A stretch of 64,000 bases of DNA from Actinocorallia sp039871655. GTDB lineage: Bacteria; Actinomycetota; Actinomycetes; Streptosporangiales; Streptosporangiaceae. The notes beneath the pieces were generated by a model. It did not search any database. It saw only the letters and a program-made list of their open reading frames with translations, and was not told the origin of the DNA. Positions 1 to 10,401 of the stretch are shown piece by piece. The position numbers and the translations under genes are program-made. The DNA is taken from contig NZ_JBDPLZ010000014.1 in assembly GCF_039871655.1 (NCBI RefSeq), forward strand, positions 85,443-149,442. The letters are read 5' to 3'. Every line of letters starts with the position of its first letter. Within the stretch, counting starts at the first letter, position 1.

Positions 1-114
1 GTCGGCCACGCGCCGTGCCTGGAGCCCGCCCACGCCGCGGGCTACGAGGTGGACGAGGCCGACGTCATCTACTGGGGCACCTGCCCGCAGTGCCGAGAAG
101 GGCGTGACTCATGA
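1..114 (+). CDS. furA: Fur-family regulator, C-terminal end (partial)
   Basis: Only the last 37 codons are in the window. They read to a TGA at 112-114 and include a histidine-rich segment and a C-terminal CPQC motif, the zinc site typical of FurA/CatR-type peroxide sensors. The position directly upstream of katG is the classic actinobacterial furA-katG arrangement, in which FurA represses catalase-peroxidase until oxidised. The family call rests on the CPQC tail plus context, because the DNA-binding part lies outside the window. Confidence 0.75.
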   Translation, partial: VGHAPCLEPAHAAGYEVDEADVIYWGTCPQCREGRDS

Positions 115-233
115 CCGGCAGGACCATCTCCACGACCGACACCATCTCCCCCGCGCCGACCCGATGAAGATCGAGGACCGTCCCGCCCTCGGGACTCCCG
201 GATTCACCCTCGCCCAGCTCTCGAAGGAGTCAC

Positions 234-2468
<2,235 letters not shown>

Positions 2469-2475
2469 TCCTGCT

Positions 2476-2507
2476 GTTCGGGTCGGCCCGCGCGGGCCGA
2501 CCCGAAC
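2476..2507 (+). terminator. Perfect 32-nt palindrome after katG
   Basis: Starting 8 bases after the katG stop, 16 bases are followed at once by their exact reverse complement (arm GTTCGGGTCGGCCCGC). It would fold into a long GC-rich hairpin with a minimal loop and lacks a U-tract, as is usual for actinobacterial terminators. Confidence 0.7.
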
Positions 2508-2537
2508 ATCCCTGCCCGAAGAGCTTCACTCCGGCAT

Positions 2538-2569
2538 GACGAAGCCCCCGATCACTCGGGGGCTTCGTC
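2538..2569. terminator. Intrinsic hairpin between katG and the convergent secreted-protein gene
   Basis: A perfect 14-bp stem (GACGAAGCCCCCGA at 2538-2551 pairing with 2556-2569) with the 4-base loop TCAC. The AAGCCCCC/GGGGGCTT type is the commonest actinomycete terminator form. It lies between convergent genes and could work both ways. Confidence 0.8.
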
Positions 2570-2636
2570 GTATGAACCTGCCGGATCACCGTGGACGGAC
2601 CGTCCGCGATGCGCCCGGCCGTGGTTCAGATGGCTG

Positions 2637-3185
2637 TCAGCCTCCGGCCCACCAGCGGTAGCCACCGTCGAAGTAGCCGGTCACGGTGGCGTACGGCTTG
2701 TAGGTGCGGCCGTTGCCCGTGTAGTAGAACCGGCCCTTCACCTTGGCGGTGGTGGAGCTCCAGCTGCGGGTGTGGGTCAGGCTCTTCTTGGCCCAGCCGC
2801 GCCAGCGCCAGGTCGTCCGGTCGTAGGTGTAGCTGCGGTACTTGGCCTTGGACGAGACGACCTCGTAGCCGTCGTAGCACCAGTCGAGGCGAACCTTGAC
2901 CCAGATCAGCCAGCGGCCGCGCTTGGAGGCGCGGAGGCCCTGGGTGCGCTCATACTGGCGGCACGAGGCCTTCTTGAGGGCCGCGACCTCCTTGGCGCTG
3001 TACCTGGTTCCGTCGTGCTCGGCCCGGGCGAGGAACTCCATCCCCGAGATCGTGCCCTGGCGCACGACGGTGTCCTCGACACCGAACTCCCCTGATCCGG
3101 GAGACGCGGCGGCGGGGGAGCCCATGGGGGCGAGCCCTGCGAGCAGGGCTACGGACAGTGCGGCCGCGGTTGTGAACCGTCGCAT
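2637..3185 (-). CDS. Secreted aromatic-rich protein of unknown function
   Basis: A 182-residue protein. The ATG at 3185 follows GGAAGG at good spacing and opens directly into a signal peptide (MRRFTTAAALSVALLAG, then AAAS). A start 12 codons upstream would bury the signal. The mature part has two Cys and many Tyr/Trp residues, with repeated short beta-like stretches near the C terminus such as KGRFYYTGNGRTYKPY and TVTGYFDGGYRWW. I do not recognise the family; an extracellular beta-sandwich or wall-associated protein is a guess. Confidence 0.75.
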   Translation of the reverse strand: MRRFTTAAALSVALLAGLAPMGSPAAASPGSGEFGVEDTVVRQGTISGMEFLARAEHDGTRYSAKEVAALKKASCRQYERTQGLRASKRGRWLIWVKVRLDWCYDGYEVVSSKAKYRSYTYDRTTWRWRGWAKKSLTHTRSWSSTTAKVKGRFYYTGNGRTYKPYATVTGYFDGGYRWWAGG

Positions 3186-3562
3186 GAAGGCCTTCCCGTG
3201 TAAAGGGTCCATAAATTTCACATGATCATAACAAGCAGATCAAGATCAAGTCGGCTGGTTGCACCGCGACCTAGGCCACACCTGGCCAATTCCGTTTATT
3301 TGTACAGATCGGCCAATCTGTCGACCGCGCCGGACGGCTGCACGTCGCGCACCGGACAGGACCGCCACCATGGCGTACATCAACCCTGATTTCACAATCC
3401 TCGAGATCTGTCAGACCTTCTGCGGCCAGTCGTCGCCCCATTCCAGGCCCTTGCTCCGACCGGCACACCCGAAGGGCAATACGTGCGAAACATGGCTGTT
3501 TCTTATATCTTGTACGATCCAGGCATATGTCTGATGTATTACCACCCGGACAGGAGCAGACC
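3186..3562. other. Intergenic region upstream of two divergent genes
   Basis: About 380 bases, noticeably less GC-rich than the neighbouring genes, separating the secreted-protein gene from the MFS gene. It must hold both promoters. AT-rich stretches near 3220-3240 and 3495-3540 are the best places for them. I see no reliable gene, riboswitch or large inverted repeat. Confidence 0.5.
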
Positions 3563-4987
3563 ATGGCCGACACGCCTGACGTGCCGTCGAAGGCTTCGGG
3601 GGCACCCGCCGTTCTGCCCGACGGCGGCACCGTCGAGATGGCGGTGTTCCCCAAGCGCCCCGCGCGTACGGTCGATCTCGGCAAGTCGGCTCCGCTGGGC
3701 TGGTGGCCCGCGATCGTCGTCGCCCTCGTCGCCTTCATCGACCGGGTCGAGATCAACCTGATCTCCGGCGCCCTGCCCGCGATCCAGGACCACTTCGGCT
3801 TCAGCGACACCGCGGGCGGCGCGATCCCGACCGCCGCCAGCATCGCGGCGGCACTGCTCCTGCTCCCTGCCGGACGGCTCGCGGACCGCGCCCCCCGCGT
3901 GGCCACGATCGCGGTCGTGGTGCTGGTCTGGTCGATCTGCTCGGTGCTCAGCGGCCTGGCGACGACCTTCGTGATGTTCTTCGTCGTCCGCATCCTCATC
4001 GGGGCCGCCGGACAGCTCTACAACCCGCCGGCCTCCAGCCTGCTGGCCGACTACTTCCCCTCCCGCAGCCGCGGCAAGGCCTACGGCTTCGAGCGCGCCG
4101 GCTACTACATGGGCCTGCCCGCCGGAGTCATCCTCGGCGGCGCGATCGCCGAGGCCCTCGACTGGCGCGCGGTCTTCTTCATCGCCGCGGTGCCCGGCCT
4201 GCTGGTCGCCGCACTGGTGCTCACCGTCAAGGAACCGCTGCGCGGCCTGGGCGACCGGCTCGACAGGCTCCGCGACGACACGGCCGAGCCCGCCGACGCC
4301 CACGCGTCCCCCAACGCCGGTGGAACCTCTCTCCTCAAGGAAGCGCGCGGCCTGCTCAAGGTGCGCACTCTCAAAGGCATCATCATCGGCCAGGCTCTGC
4401 TCTCCCTCGCCGTCGCGGGCCTGTTCTACTGGCTTCCCACCTTCCTGGAGCGCACCGAAGACCTCGGCTACGACGCCGCCTCCGGACTCGCCGGCGGGGT
4501 CGGCGGCACCGGCATCGTGATCGGCATCGTGGTCGGCAGCCGGACGGGCGACCGCTTCCACGGCATCCGCCCCGGCTGGCGCATCAAGGTCGCCACCGGT
4601 TTCCTGCTCCTGGGCGCGATCGCCCTCACCGGCGCCGTGCTCCTGCCCGGCCTGTGGCTGCGCATCACGCTGGTGGCCGTGGCCTGCGCGGGATTCGCCG
4701 CCGCCATCCCGAACCTCACCGCGGCCTCCGCGGACGTCGTCCCCTCGGACCGCCGCGGCATGGGCTTCGCCCTGCTCACCTTCCTGGTGACCCTCGGCGG
4801 CGCCCTCGGCCCGTTCCTCATCGGCCTGACCTCCGACATCATCGGCTCGACCGGCTACGACGGCGAACCCCTGGCACTGGCCATGCTGGTCCTGGTGCCG
4901 GCGATGTTCCTCGCGGTCCTCGCCCTGGTGCGCATCCGCGGCACCTTCGAGGACGACGCCGCCCAAGCGTCCGGGACGGCCTGCTGA
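3563..4987 (+). CDS. MFS transporter
   Basis: A 474-residue, roughly 12-helix major facilitator transporter. After a soluble N-terminal stretch of about 45 residues, helix 1 holds the acidic pair FIDRVEINLISGALP. The loop 2-3 signature region includes GRLADRAPR. A long loop between helices 6 and 7 (about residues 240-270) is typical of the family. The start at 3563 is preferred because CAGGAG lies 6 bases upstream, while an in-frame ATG at 3527 has no ribosome site. It resembles the anion:cation symporter/Spinster side of MFS; the substrate cannot be told. No linked enzyme operon is visible. Confidence 0.88.
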   Translation: MADTPDVPSKASGAPAVLPDGGTVEMAVFPKRPARTVDLGKSAPLGWWPAIVVALVAFIDRVEINLISGALPAIQDHFGFSDTAGGAIPTAASIAAALLLLPAGRLADRAPRVATIAVVVLVWSICSVLSGLATTFVMFFVVRILIGAAGQLYNPPASSLLADYFPSRSRGKAYGFERAGYYMGLPAGVILGGAIAEALDWRAVFFIAAVPGLLVAALVLTVKEPLRGLGDRLDRLRDDTAEPADAHASPNAGGTSLLKEARGLLKVRTLKGIIIGQALLSLAVAGLFYWLPTFLERTEDLGYDAASGLAGGVGGTGIVIGIVVGSRTGDRFHGIRPGWRIKVATGFLLLGAIALTGAVLLPGLWLRITLVAVACAGFAAAIPNLTAASADVVPSDRRGMGFALLTFLVTLGGALGPFLIGLTSDIIGSTGYDGEPLALAMLVLVPAMFLAVLALVRIRGTFEDDAAQASGTAC

Positions 4988-5003
4988 GCACCGCCGTATC
5001 CGG

Positions 5004-5042
5004 CTCGTCCGGCCCCGGGGCACGGGCCCGGGACCGGACGAG
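5004..5042. terminator. Hairpin between MFS gene and esterase pseudogene
   Basis: CTCGTCCGG at 5004-5012 pairs with CCGGACGAG at 5034-5042, enclosing a further GC-rich inner palindrome. It lies between two convergent reading frames, so a bidirectional terminator is likely. Confidence 0.6.
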
Positions 5043-5996
5043 GGTCAGAGGGTCATGCGGTCAGGAGGCCGGCTGGTCCCACAGGTCGCACTTGTGCTCG
5101 CGGTGATCGCTTCGGGGGCGAGGATCTGGACCTTCGGGAAGAGGTTCCAGCGCGGGGCGTTCGCGGCGTAAGGGATGCCGGTCTTGGCGAAGTTGGTCCA
5201 ATATCCGAGCATCTTTTCCGACAGGGCGTTCTGGGCGGGCGTGCCCGTGACGCCGCCGAAGACGTACCGGATCTCCGAACCGTGCGGGGCGCCGATCGGG
5301 AAGCCGATCGGCAGGTTCAGATAGTCCATGGAGTGCCGGTCGGCGAACTCGTACTGGTAGGACCGAACGTACCGGGCCGCCAGGCTCGCGGTCCGGGACT
5401 GCGGGCAGGAGAACTGGGAGTCGGCGGGTAACCCTCCGCGGTGAGCCGCCTGCCGGCCAGGTCGTAGGTGGTCGCCACGGTGAGCCGCCCCTCGTCGGCG
5501 ATGGTGCCCTGGAGGAAGGGGACCCGGTGGAAGCGCCCTCTCTTCAGCGCGTCCGGCACCTGCAGCGGCAGGACCTTGCCGTCGACGTTCGGTACCCGGC
5601 GGGCGGTCGGGCTCAGCGAGGCGGTGAGCAGCTGGTCGGCGGGCTTGGCGCGCAGGCAGGCCACGTCCGGGCAGCCCAGGGAGGTCGCCCAGGTCGCGCC
5701 GTTCCGCTGCTGCGACTCCTGGGTGGGCAGGGGGAACCCGCAGCCCGACTGGGCGATGGCCCGGTCGAGCATCCCGGCGGCGCGGGGCGAGACCAGGTTC
5801 TGGCAGACGCTCCCGCCTCCGGCCGCTCACCGAAGATCGTCACATTGCCGGGGTCGCCGCCGAACACCGCGATGTTCTCCCGCACCCAGCGCAGAGCGGC
5901 CTGCTGGTCGAGCAGCCCGTAGTTGCCCGACAATCCCTGCGGCGACTCCGCGGCCAGGCCGGGGTGAGCGAAGTAGCCGAACGCTCCGAGCCGATA

Positions 5997-6150
5997 AGTC
6001 AGCTTCTCGGCCCTGAAGGGCCGAGCTTGCAGCTCTTCACCGCACCTGGCGGGTATGGTTCAGGCCGCGTCGTCGGCAGCGTGACTCACTGCCCAGACCA
6101 CTTCACCGCGCCTGGCGATGTTGCGGCCTGCGTTCACGTCGGCGTGCTCA
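5997..6150 (-). ncRNA. Candidate omega RNA (TnpB guide RNA) at the element's right end
   Basis: IS605-type TnpB proteins use an RNA made from the 3' part of tnpB and the right end, whose last bases abut the guide taken from flanking DNA. Here the tnpB end, the right-end hairpin (6006-6025) and the border at 5997 have this layout, and the guide would read into esterase sequence from 5996 downward. The upstream limit is arbitrary; the assignment is inferred from the family. Confidence 0.45.
6006..6025 (-). repeat. Right-end hairpin of the IS605-type element
   Basis: CTCGGCCC-TGAA-GGGCCGAG, a perfect 8-bp stem and 4-base loop, 9 bases inside the right border and about 35 bases past the tnpB stop. 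Such hairpins mark the right end and also form the 3' part of the TnpB guide RNA. Confidence 0.8.
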
Positions 6151-7217
6151 GCGAAGCCACACGACGTGCAACGGAAGGTGGACTGGTCGGGCCGGTTGCT
6201 CCTGCTGACGTGATGGCATTCGGAGCAGCCCTGTGAGGTGTGGCGGGGGTCGACGAACACCATCGGCACCCCGGCGAGGACGGCCTTGTAGGAGATGAAC
6301 GCGCCGAGTTGCGCGAACGACCAGGAGTGCAGGGTGACCCGCTGGGGCTTACGGAGCCGTACCCTGTCGCGGATACCGCCCAGGTCTTCCAGGGCGATGC
6401 CGCGGCAGGTGCGTTGAGCCTCGGTCACGAGCTGCTTGGCGATGCGGTGGTCGGTGTCGGCCGCGAAACGCGCCTCCCTACCGGAGAGTTTGCGCAGCAG
6501 CCGTTTGGCGGACCTGGTGCCCTTCTTCTGGAGCCTTTGGCGCAGGCGGCGGTTGCGGTGGCGGACCTGGTTGAGGCGCCTGCCGGCGTGGCGGTCGCCG
6601 TCGCTGGTGGTGGCGATGTTCACGATGCCCAGATCCACGCCCAGGAAGCCGACAGGGTCGCCCAGTTCGGGAGCTGGAACCTCGCAGGTGGCGTACAGGT
6701 ACCAGTTACCGCCCCGCAGCACCAGATCGGACTCCCCGCGCCGGTGGGCGGTGAGCATCCTCCACTGGGCCGGGGAGCATTGGAAAGGAATACCCCGCAG
6801 GCGGCCGCGGACGGTCCAGATCGAGACGGTACGGGCCTCGATCTGCCAGGACAGTGACCGGTCGTCGAACGGCTGGGCGGCGTCCTTGCAGAACCGGACC
6901 GGTTTGCCCTCCACCGCCTGGCGCCGTTTGGAGCCCTCGGGGCCGTAGTTACCGGCTTTCAGGTTCGCTTTCAAAGTGGCGTAGGCCCCGGCGACTTTGC
7001 GGATCGCGTGGATCGCGGGCTGGGCGGACAGGCCCATCGCCTTCACCTCGCCATACACCAGCCGCTGAAGCGGCTGCTTACCCGTCACGCCGGTGGCGAA
7101 CGCGCGCCGGGAGGCGTGGTCGGCGGCCCGGTTGCAGGCGTGCAGCGTCTCCCGAAGAGCCGCCCGAGCGGCCTCGTCCGGGAGCAGCTTCACCTGCACC
7201 ACGAGCTTCACCCGCAC
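6060..7217 (-). CDS. tnpB: TnpB RNA-guided nuclease
   Basis: A 385-residue TnpB. The RuvC-like site looks complete: Asp195 in FLGVDLGIVN, Glu277 in GIALEDLGG, Asp360 in EHADVNAGRN. The zinc finger has Cys331/Cys334 (CSECHH) and Cys350/Cys353 (CTSCG). The N-terminal third is the basic RNA- and DNA-binding part. GTG at 7217 is the likely start, behind GGAAGGAG; another GTG lies at 7211. In this family TnpB cuts DNA matching the guide next to the transposon's target motif, which favours retention of the element. Nothing in the sequence suggests inactivation. Confidence 0.92.
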   Translation of the reverse strand: MRVKLVVQVKLLPDEAARAALRETLHACNRAADHASRRAFATGVTGKQPLQRLVYGEVKAMGLSAQPAIHAIRKVAGAYATLKANLKAGNYGPEGSKRRQAVEGKPVRFCKDAAQPFDDRSLSWQIEARTVSIWTVRGRLRGIPFQCSPAQWRMLTAHRRGESDLVLRGGNWYLYATCEVPAPELGDPVGFLGVDLGIVNIATTSDGDRHAGRRLNQVRHRNRRLRQRLQKKGTRSAKRLLRKLSGREARFAADTDHRIAKQLVTEAQRTCRGIALEDLGGIRDRVRLRKPQRVTLHSWSFAQLGAFISYKAVLAGVPMVFVDPRHTSQGCSECHHVSRSNRPDQSTFRCTSCGFAEHADVNAGRNIARRGEVVWAVSHAADDAA

Positions 7218-7383
7218 AACGTAGCGTCTCCTTCCCGGCACTGAGAGTGTTTCCCGATCCCGGCATGCGTCAAGGAGGTGAGGCTTCGTCCACGACCTGC
7301 ATATTCGTTGTGTCTCGGACGGCGGGAACGCGTCGGCCGGCCGATGCGCGGCGCTCGATCTCGCCCCGTGGGGGGCGATTCCT

Positions 7384-7403
7384 CCCGGCCGTGAACGGCC
7401 GGG
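7384..7403 (-). repeat. Left-end hairpin of the IS605-type element
   Basis: CCCGGCCG-TGAA-CGGCCGGG, a perfect 8-bp stem with the same loop as the right-end hairpin, 17 bases inside the left border. The sequence differs from the right-end hairpin, as usual in this family. Confidence 0.8.
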
Positions 7404-8206
7404 ATTCCTTGCTGGATCCTGTTGAAGTTGACGACGACCACGTCGCCCTTGGCCGCCAGGTTGCCGCCGTCGTAGAACGTCCCGGAGCCGACGGTGAAGC
7501 CGCCGCCGTGGATCCACACCATCACCGGCCGCTTCTGCAGCGACCGTTGCGCGGGCGTGTACACGTTCAGGTACAGGCATCCTCACTGGTCGTGCCCGGC
7601 CCCGCCAGGTCGCCCCAGGGAGTGGACTGGCCGCGTTGCATGCAGGGGTCGCCCGGCGTGGTGGCGTCCCGGACGCCCGACCAGCGCGCGGGCTGGGACG
7701 GAGGCTTCCACCGCAGCGGCCCGACCGGCGGCGCGGCATACGGGATGCCGAGATAGGAGTTCGCCGCGTCCCCGGCCTTCCCCTGCACCTGCCCGTACCG
7801 AGTCGTGACGGTCGGCCCTTCGGCCGCCGCCGAGGGAGCGGCGACCGCGCCGACGACCGACAGCACCCCTGCCCGTGCCGTCCATGGCGATCGTCGGCGA
7901 CTCCTCGCCAGGAATCTCGTGAGCGGACCGGACATCGGCACCTCCGTAAGGAAGGGTGGCGGCAGTGGCCACCGCAGTGTCGCAAGGCGCACGAAACCCG
8001 ACATCGCGCAAATCACCAGTCTTCACCGGAGCGGAACTGGCGCGCTCCACGATCCCGAGGAGCGGGCAGACCGCGCACCGACAGCGGTCCCCTCGGAAAC
8101 CTCGATGGGAGATCATCGGTAGTTCCGCGTAGAAGAAGGCGAGGCTCTACAATCGCCGCTTCACCACGCGGAAAATGCGATGGCTCCCAGATATGGAGGA
8201 ACCCGG

Positions 8207-9028
8207 ATGCCCCGTCCGGCAACCGTTCTCGCCGTCTGCGGCCTGCTCGCCCTGAGTACACTGCCCGTGCTTCCAGCGGAGGCCAAGGCCGCACCGAAAT
8301 GGAAGCTCGTCTGGTCGGACGAGTTCCGCGGAAAGAAGAACACGCCGCCGAACTCGCGAAAGTGGTATTCCCAGACGGGGGACCGGAACGGCTGGGGCGT
8401 CGGAGGACTCGCCTATTATGACCCGGCGAACGCGAAGCAGAACGGGGCGGGCCGGCTGTTGATCACTGCACAAAAGGACAACGGGAACACGCAGTGCTAC
8501 TACGGTCCGTGCGAATACCGGTCCGCGCGGCTCCAGACGGCGGAGCGCTTCATGCGGAAGTACGGACGGTTCACCGCGCGCATCAAGTTCCCGGTCGGAC
8601 AGGGTGTGTTCCCCGCATTCTGGTTGCAGACCAGGAACACGAAGTACGGGACGAAGAAGTATGCCGAGATCGACATCGCCGAGATCGTCGGCGCCCGGAC
8701 GCGCAACGTCTACGGAGCCGCGCACCAGACCAAGCAGGTGGCCGGCTTCCAGAAGGTCCTGAACAAGCCGGTGAGCGCCGGTTACCACGTCTACGGCGTC
8801 GACTGGACGCCCGGGTCCATCCGCTGGTGGGTCGACGGCAAGGTGTACGGAACGCTCAAGCGCTACAAGGGATGGTCGTTCGACCAGCGACTGCAGATCA
8901 TCCTCAACGTCCAGATCGGCGGCGACTGGCAGGGTCCGCCGAACGCCGACACCGGATTCCCCGCCACCATGGCGGTCGACTGGGTGCGGGTCTACCAGCC
9001 GAAGCGCCTGCGGCAACCGGTCCCCTGA
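8207..9028 (+). CDS. Secreted GH16-family glycoside hydrolase
   Basis: A 273-residue secreted beta-glucanase-type enzyme. ATG at 8207 follows GGAGGA and begins a clear signal peptide (MPRPATVLAVCGLLALS, cleavage near AEAKA). The catalytic GH16 motif is EIDIAEI at about residue 155: a nucleophile Glu, an Asp and an acid/base Glu in the six-residue bulge form. The N-terminal WKLVWSDEF and C-terminal PATMAVDWVRVYQ are standard for the family. Single-domain, with no binding module. It is divergent from the broken esterase and likely acts on beta-1,3 or mixed-linkage glucans. Confidence 0.92.
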   Translation: MPRPATVLAVCGLLALSTLPVLPAEAKAAPKWKLVWSDEFRGKKNTPPNSRKWYSQTGDRNGWGVGGLAYYDPANAKQNGAGRLLITAQKDNGNTQCYYGPCEYRSARLQTAERFMRKYGRFTARIKFPVGQGVFPAFWLQTRNTKYGTKKYAEIDIAEIVGARTRNVYGAAHQTKQVAGFQKVLNKPVSAGYHVYGVDWTPGSIRWWVDGKVYGTLKRYKGWSFDQRLQIILNVQIGGDWQGPPNADTGFPATMAVDWVRVYQPKRLRQPVP

Positions 9029-9060
9029 CCGCCGGCGCGGCGTCCGGCGCGGTCACGGGC

Positions 9061-9504
9061 TCAGCCGCGGAGGGGCTCGATGACGCGGATGTAGTCGACC
9101 AGCCGGACGCCCACCTCGAAGGCCAGGTCAGGGCCGGAGTCCGTGGGATCGGGCCAGGTCTCCGAGACACGACGCCAGATCCGATGGCCGAGGAAGTCAC
9201 CCGCCACGGGGTCGTCGCCGAGCTCGGCGCGCCATTCCGGCTCGCGGTCCCGCAGCCGGGCCAGGACCGCGTCGTTCTCCTCGGCCTTGCCGTGCTCGGT
9301 GTGGAACCCGACTTCGAGCGCGAAGGCCTCGGCTCCGGGAACGCCGTCCGGACGGATCATCTGGGCCTCGTAGTGCTCCCGTACCGCCTCGCCGAACCAG
9401 ACCTTGATGCCGTTGTGCCGCACCTTGATCCGGGGTTCGCCGAGAGCCCGCGGAAGCGCTCCCCGCACCACCTCGTGCACCTGATCGAAGAACTCACCGT
9501 CCAC
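9061..9504 (-). CDS. Conserved-looking hypothetical protein
   Basis: A 147-residue soluble, acidic protein with no signal peptide or membrane segment. It contains a mixed alpha/beta pattern with EVGFHTEHGKAEENDAVL and AFEVGVRLVDYIRVIEP. ATG at 9504 is the first start in the frame; the stop is 9061-9063. Base use fits a real gene, and it sits alone, convergent to the GH16 gene. I do not recognise the family. Confidence 0.7.
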   Translation of the reverse strand: MDGEFFDQVHEVVRGALPRALGEPRIKVRHNGIKVWFGEAVREHYEAQMIRPDGVPGAEAFALEVGFHTEHGKAEENDAVLARLRDREPEWRAELGDDPVAGDFLGHRIWRRVSETWPDPTDSGPDLAFEVGVRLVDYIRVIEPLRG

Positions 9505-9631
9505 GGCCCCAAGTCTGCCCGATCAACCGGCATTCCCCTACACGGCAGCACTTCGACCCGATCCCGGACATCCGGCATGGACGCGCATCGCCCAAGGGCG
9601 CCTCGCTCTGACCGCTCGCCGGGCCGGCTCT

Positions 9632-10324
9632 TCACGCGGCGGGCGGGGTGATGGGGAGGCCGGCGCGGCGCCATTCGGGAAGACCGCCGTCGGCGGGGCG
9701 GGCGCGGAACCCCTCATCGCGCAGCAGCCGCACGGCCTGGGGAGCGAAAACGCAGTAGCGGCCGCGGCAGTAGGCGACGATCTCGGCGTCGCGGGGCAGT
9801 TCGGCCAGACGGACGGCGAGCTGGTCGTGGGGGATGCCGATCGCTCCGGGAATGTGCCCGGCGTCGTATTCGGGCGCAGGCCGCACGTCCAGGACGAGGA
9901 CCTCACCGTTCTCGGCGCGGCGGGCCAGCTCGGCCAAGCCGACGGGCTCCAGGGCCTCGATGTCTCCCAGGTAGTCGCGGGCGGCTCGTTCCGCCTCGGC
10001 CAGGCGGTCGGCGGCGAAGTCCTGTACCCGCCGCACCAGCACGGCGACCTGCTCGTCGGCCGGCCGGTAGAAGACCTTGACCCCCGAGCGGCGCGAAGCG
10101 ACCAGCCCGGCCGCGGCCAGGGCCTTGAGCTGGGCGGAGGTGTTGGCGACCTTCATCTGCGCGGCGGAGGCCAGGTCTTCGACGCTGCGCTCTCCCTGGG
10201 CGAGCAGGTCCAGCAGCTCCAGCCGGGCGGGGTTGGCCAGGGCCTTGCCGACGCGGGCGAACTGCTCGTAAAGCGCGGTCTTGTGTGCTCGTGCCCGCTC
10301 AGCCTCCTGCATGCCCACGATCAT
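9632..10324 (-). CDS. ArsR-family regulator fused to a rhodanese domain
   Basis: 230 residues. Residues 20-110 are an ArsR/SmtB winged helix (NPARLELLDLLAQGERSVEDLA, ending in the basic wing SRRSGVKVFYR). Residues 125-228 are a rhodanese domain with LDVRPAPEYDAGHIPGA and the active loop CRGRYC (Cys186, second Cys191). The fusion suggests sensing of sulfane sulfur, persulfide or another thiol-reactive signal. It faces the MFS gene with only about 70 bases between starts, so it probably represses itself and that pump. ATG at 10312 is a possible shorter start. Confidence 0.9.
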   Translation of the reverse strand: MIVGMQEAERARAHKTALYEQFARVGKALANPARLELLDLLAQGERSVEDLASAAQMKVANTSAQLKALAAAGLVASRRSGVKVFYRPADEQVAVLVRRVQDFAADRLAEAERAARDYLGDIEALEPVGLAELARRAENGEVLVLDVRPAPEYDAGHIPGAIGIPHDQLAVRLAELPRDAEIVAYCRGRYCVFAPQAVRLLRDEGFRARPADGGLPEWRRAGLPITPPAA

Positions 10325-10395
10325 CCCACGCCCTCCAATCTTCCAACGTTCTTTAGAATAGTGTAATACTGGGCCGGTACGCCCGAGGTCTGGAG
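10325..10395. promoter_or_regulatory. Divergent promoter/operator between ArsR-rhodanese and MFS genes
   Basis: The only AT-rich stretch here (about 10340-10370). It contains TTCTTTAGAA, an inverted repeat TTCT-NN-AGAA, and a neighbouring AGT-GTAAT-ACT. Position and partial dyad symmetry fit an ArsR-type operator overlapping both promoters; the exact site is not proven. Confidence 0.45.
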
Positions 10396-10401
10396 ATGAC
10401 G

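Larger units (their letters stand above)
5997..7420 (-). mobile_element. TnpB-only IS200/IS605-type (IS1341-like) element
   Basis: The borders are set by the interrupted esterase: codon TAT of YRLG ends at 5996 and codon AAC of VVVNFN begins at 7421, so the element is 5997-7420 with no target duplication, as expected for this family. On its own strand the left end follows TTCAAC. Each end has an 8-bp hairpin with a TTCA loop (7384-7403 and 6006-6025), like the subterminal hairpins recognised by Y1 transposases. It encodes TnpB only, with no tnpA, so movement would need a transposase in trans. Confidence 0.9.
5061..7935 (-). pseudogene. Type-B carboxylesterase pseudogene, split by an IS element and four frameshifts
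   Basis: The frame opens at an ATG at 7935 behind GGAGG with a signal peptide, then YGQVQG and SYLGIPYAAPPVG. It continues as PVMVWIHGGGFTVGSG (oxyanion hole), VVVNFN, then after the insertion YRLGAFGYFAHPG, GNYGLLDQQAALRWV and GGDPGNVTIFGE. Apparent one-base losses are visible at about 7580 (SED-CLYLNVYTP), at 5824-5825 inside the codon of the nucleophile Ser of GESAGG, at about 5432, and at about 5100. The last hides the original C terminus EHKCDLWDQPAS and its stop at 5061-5063. The 1,424-base IS605-type element sits between VVVNFN and YRLG. The enzyme would have been secreted; it cannot be made as it stands. Confidence 0.9.

Noticed and set aside
5613..5933. Separate short hydrolase genes in the 5.0-8.0 kb region
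   Set aside because: Each is a piece of one carboxylesterase; together they read as a single broken gene.
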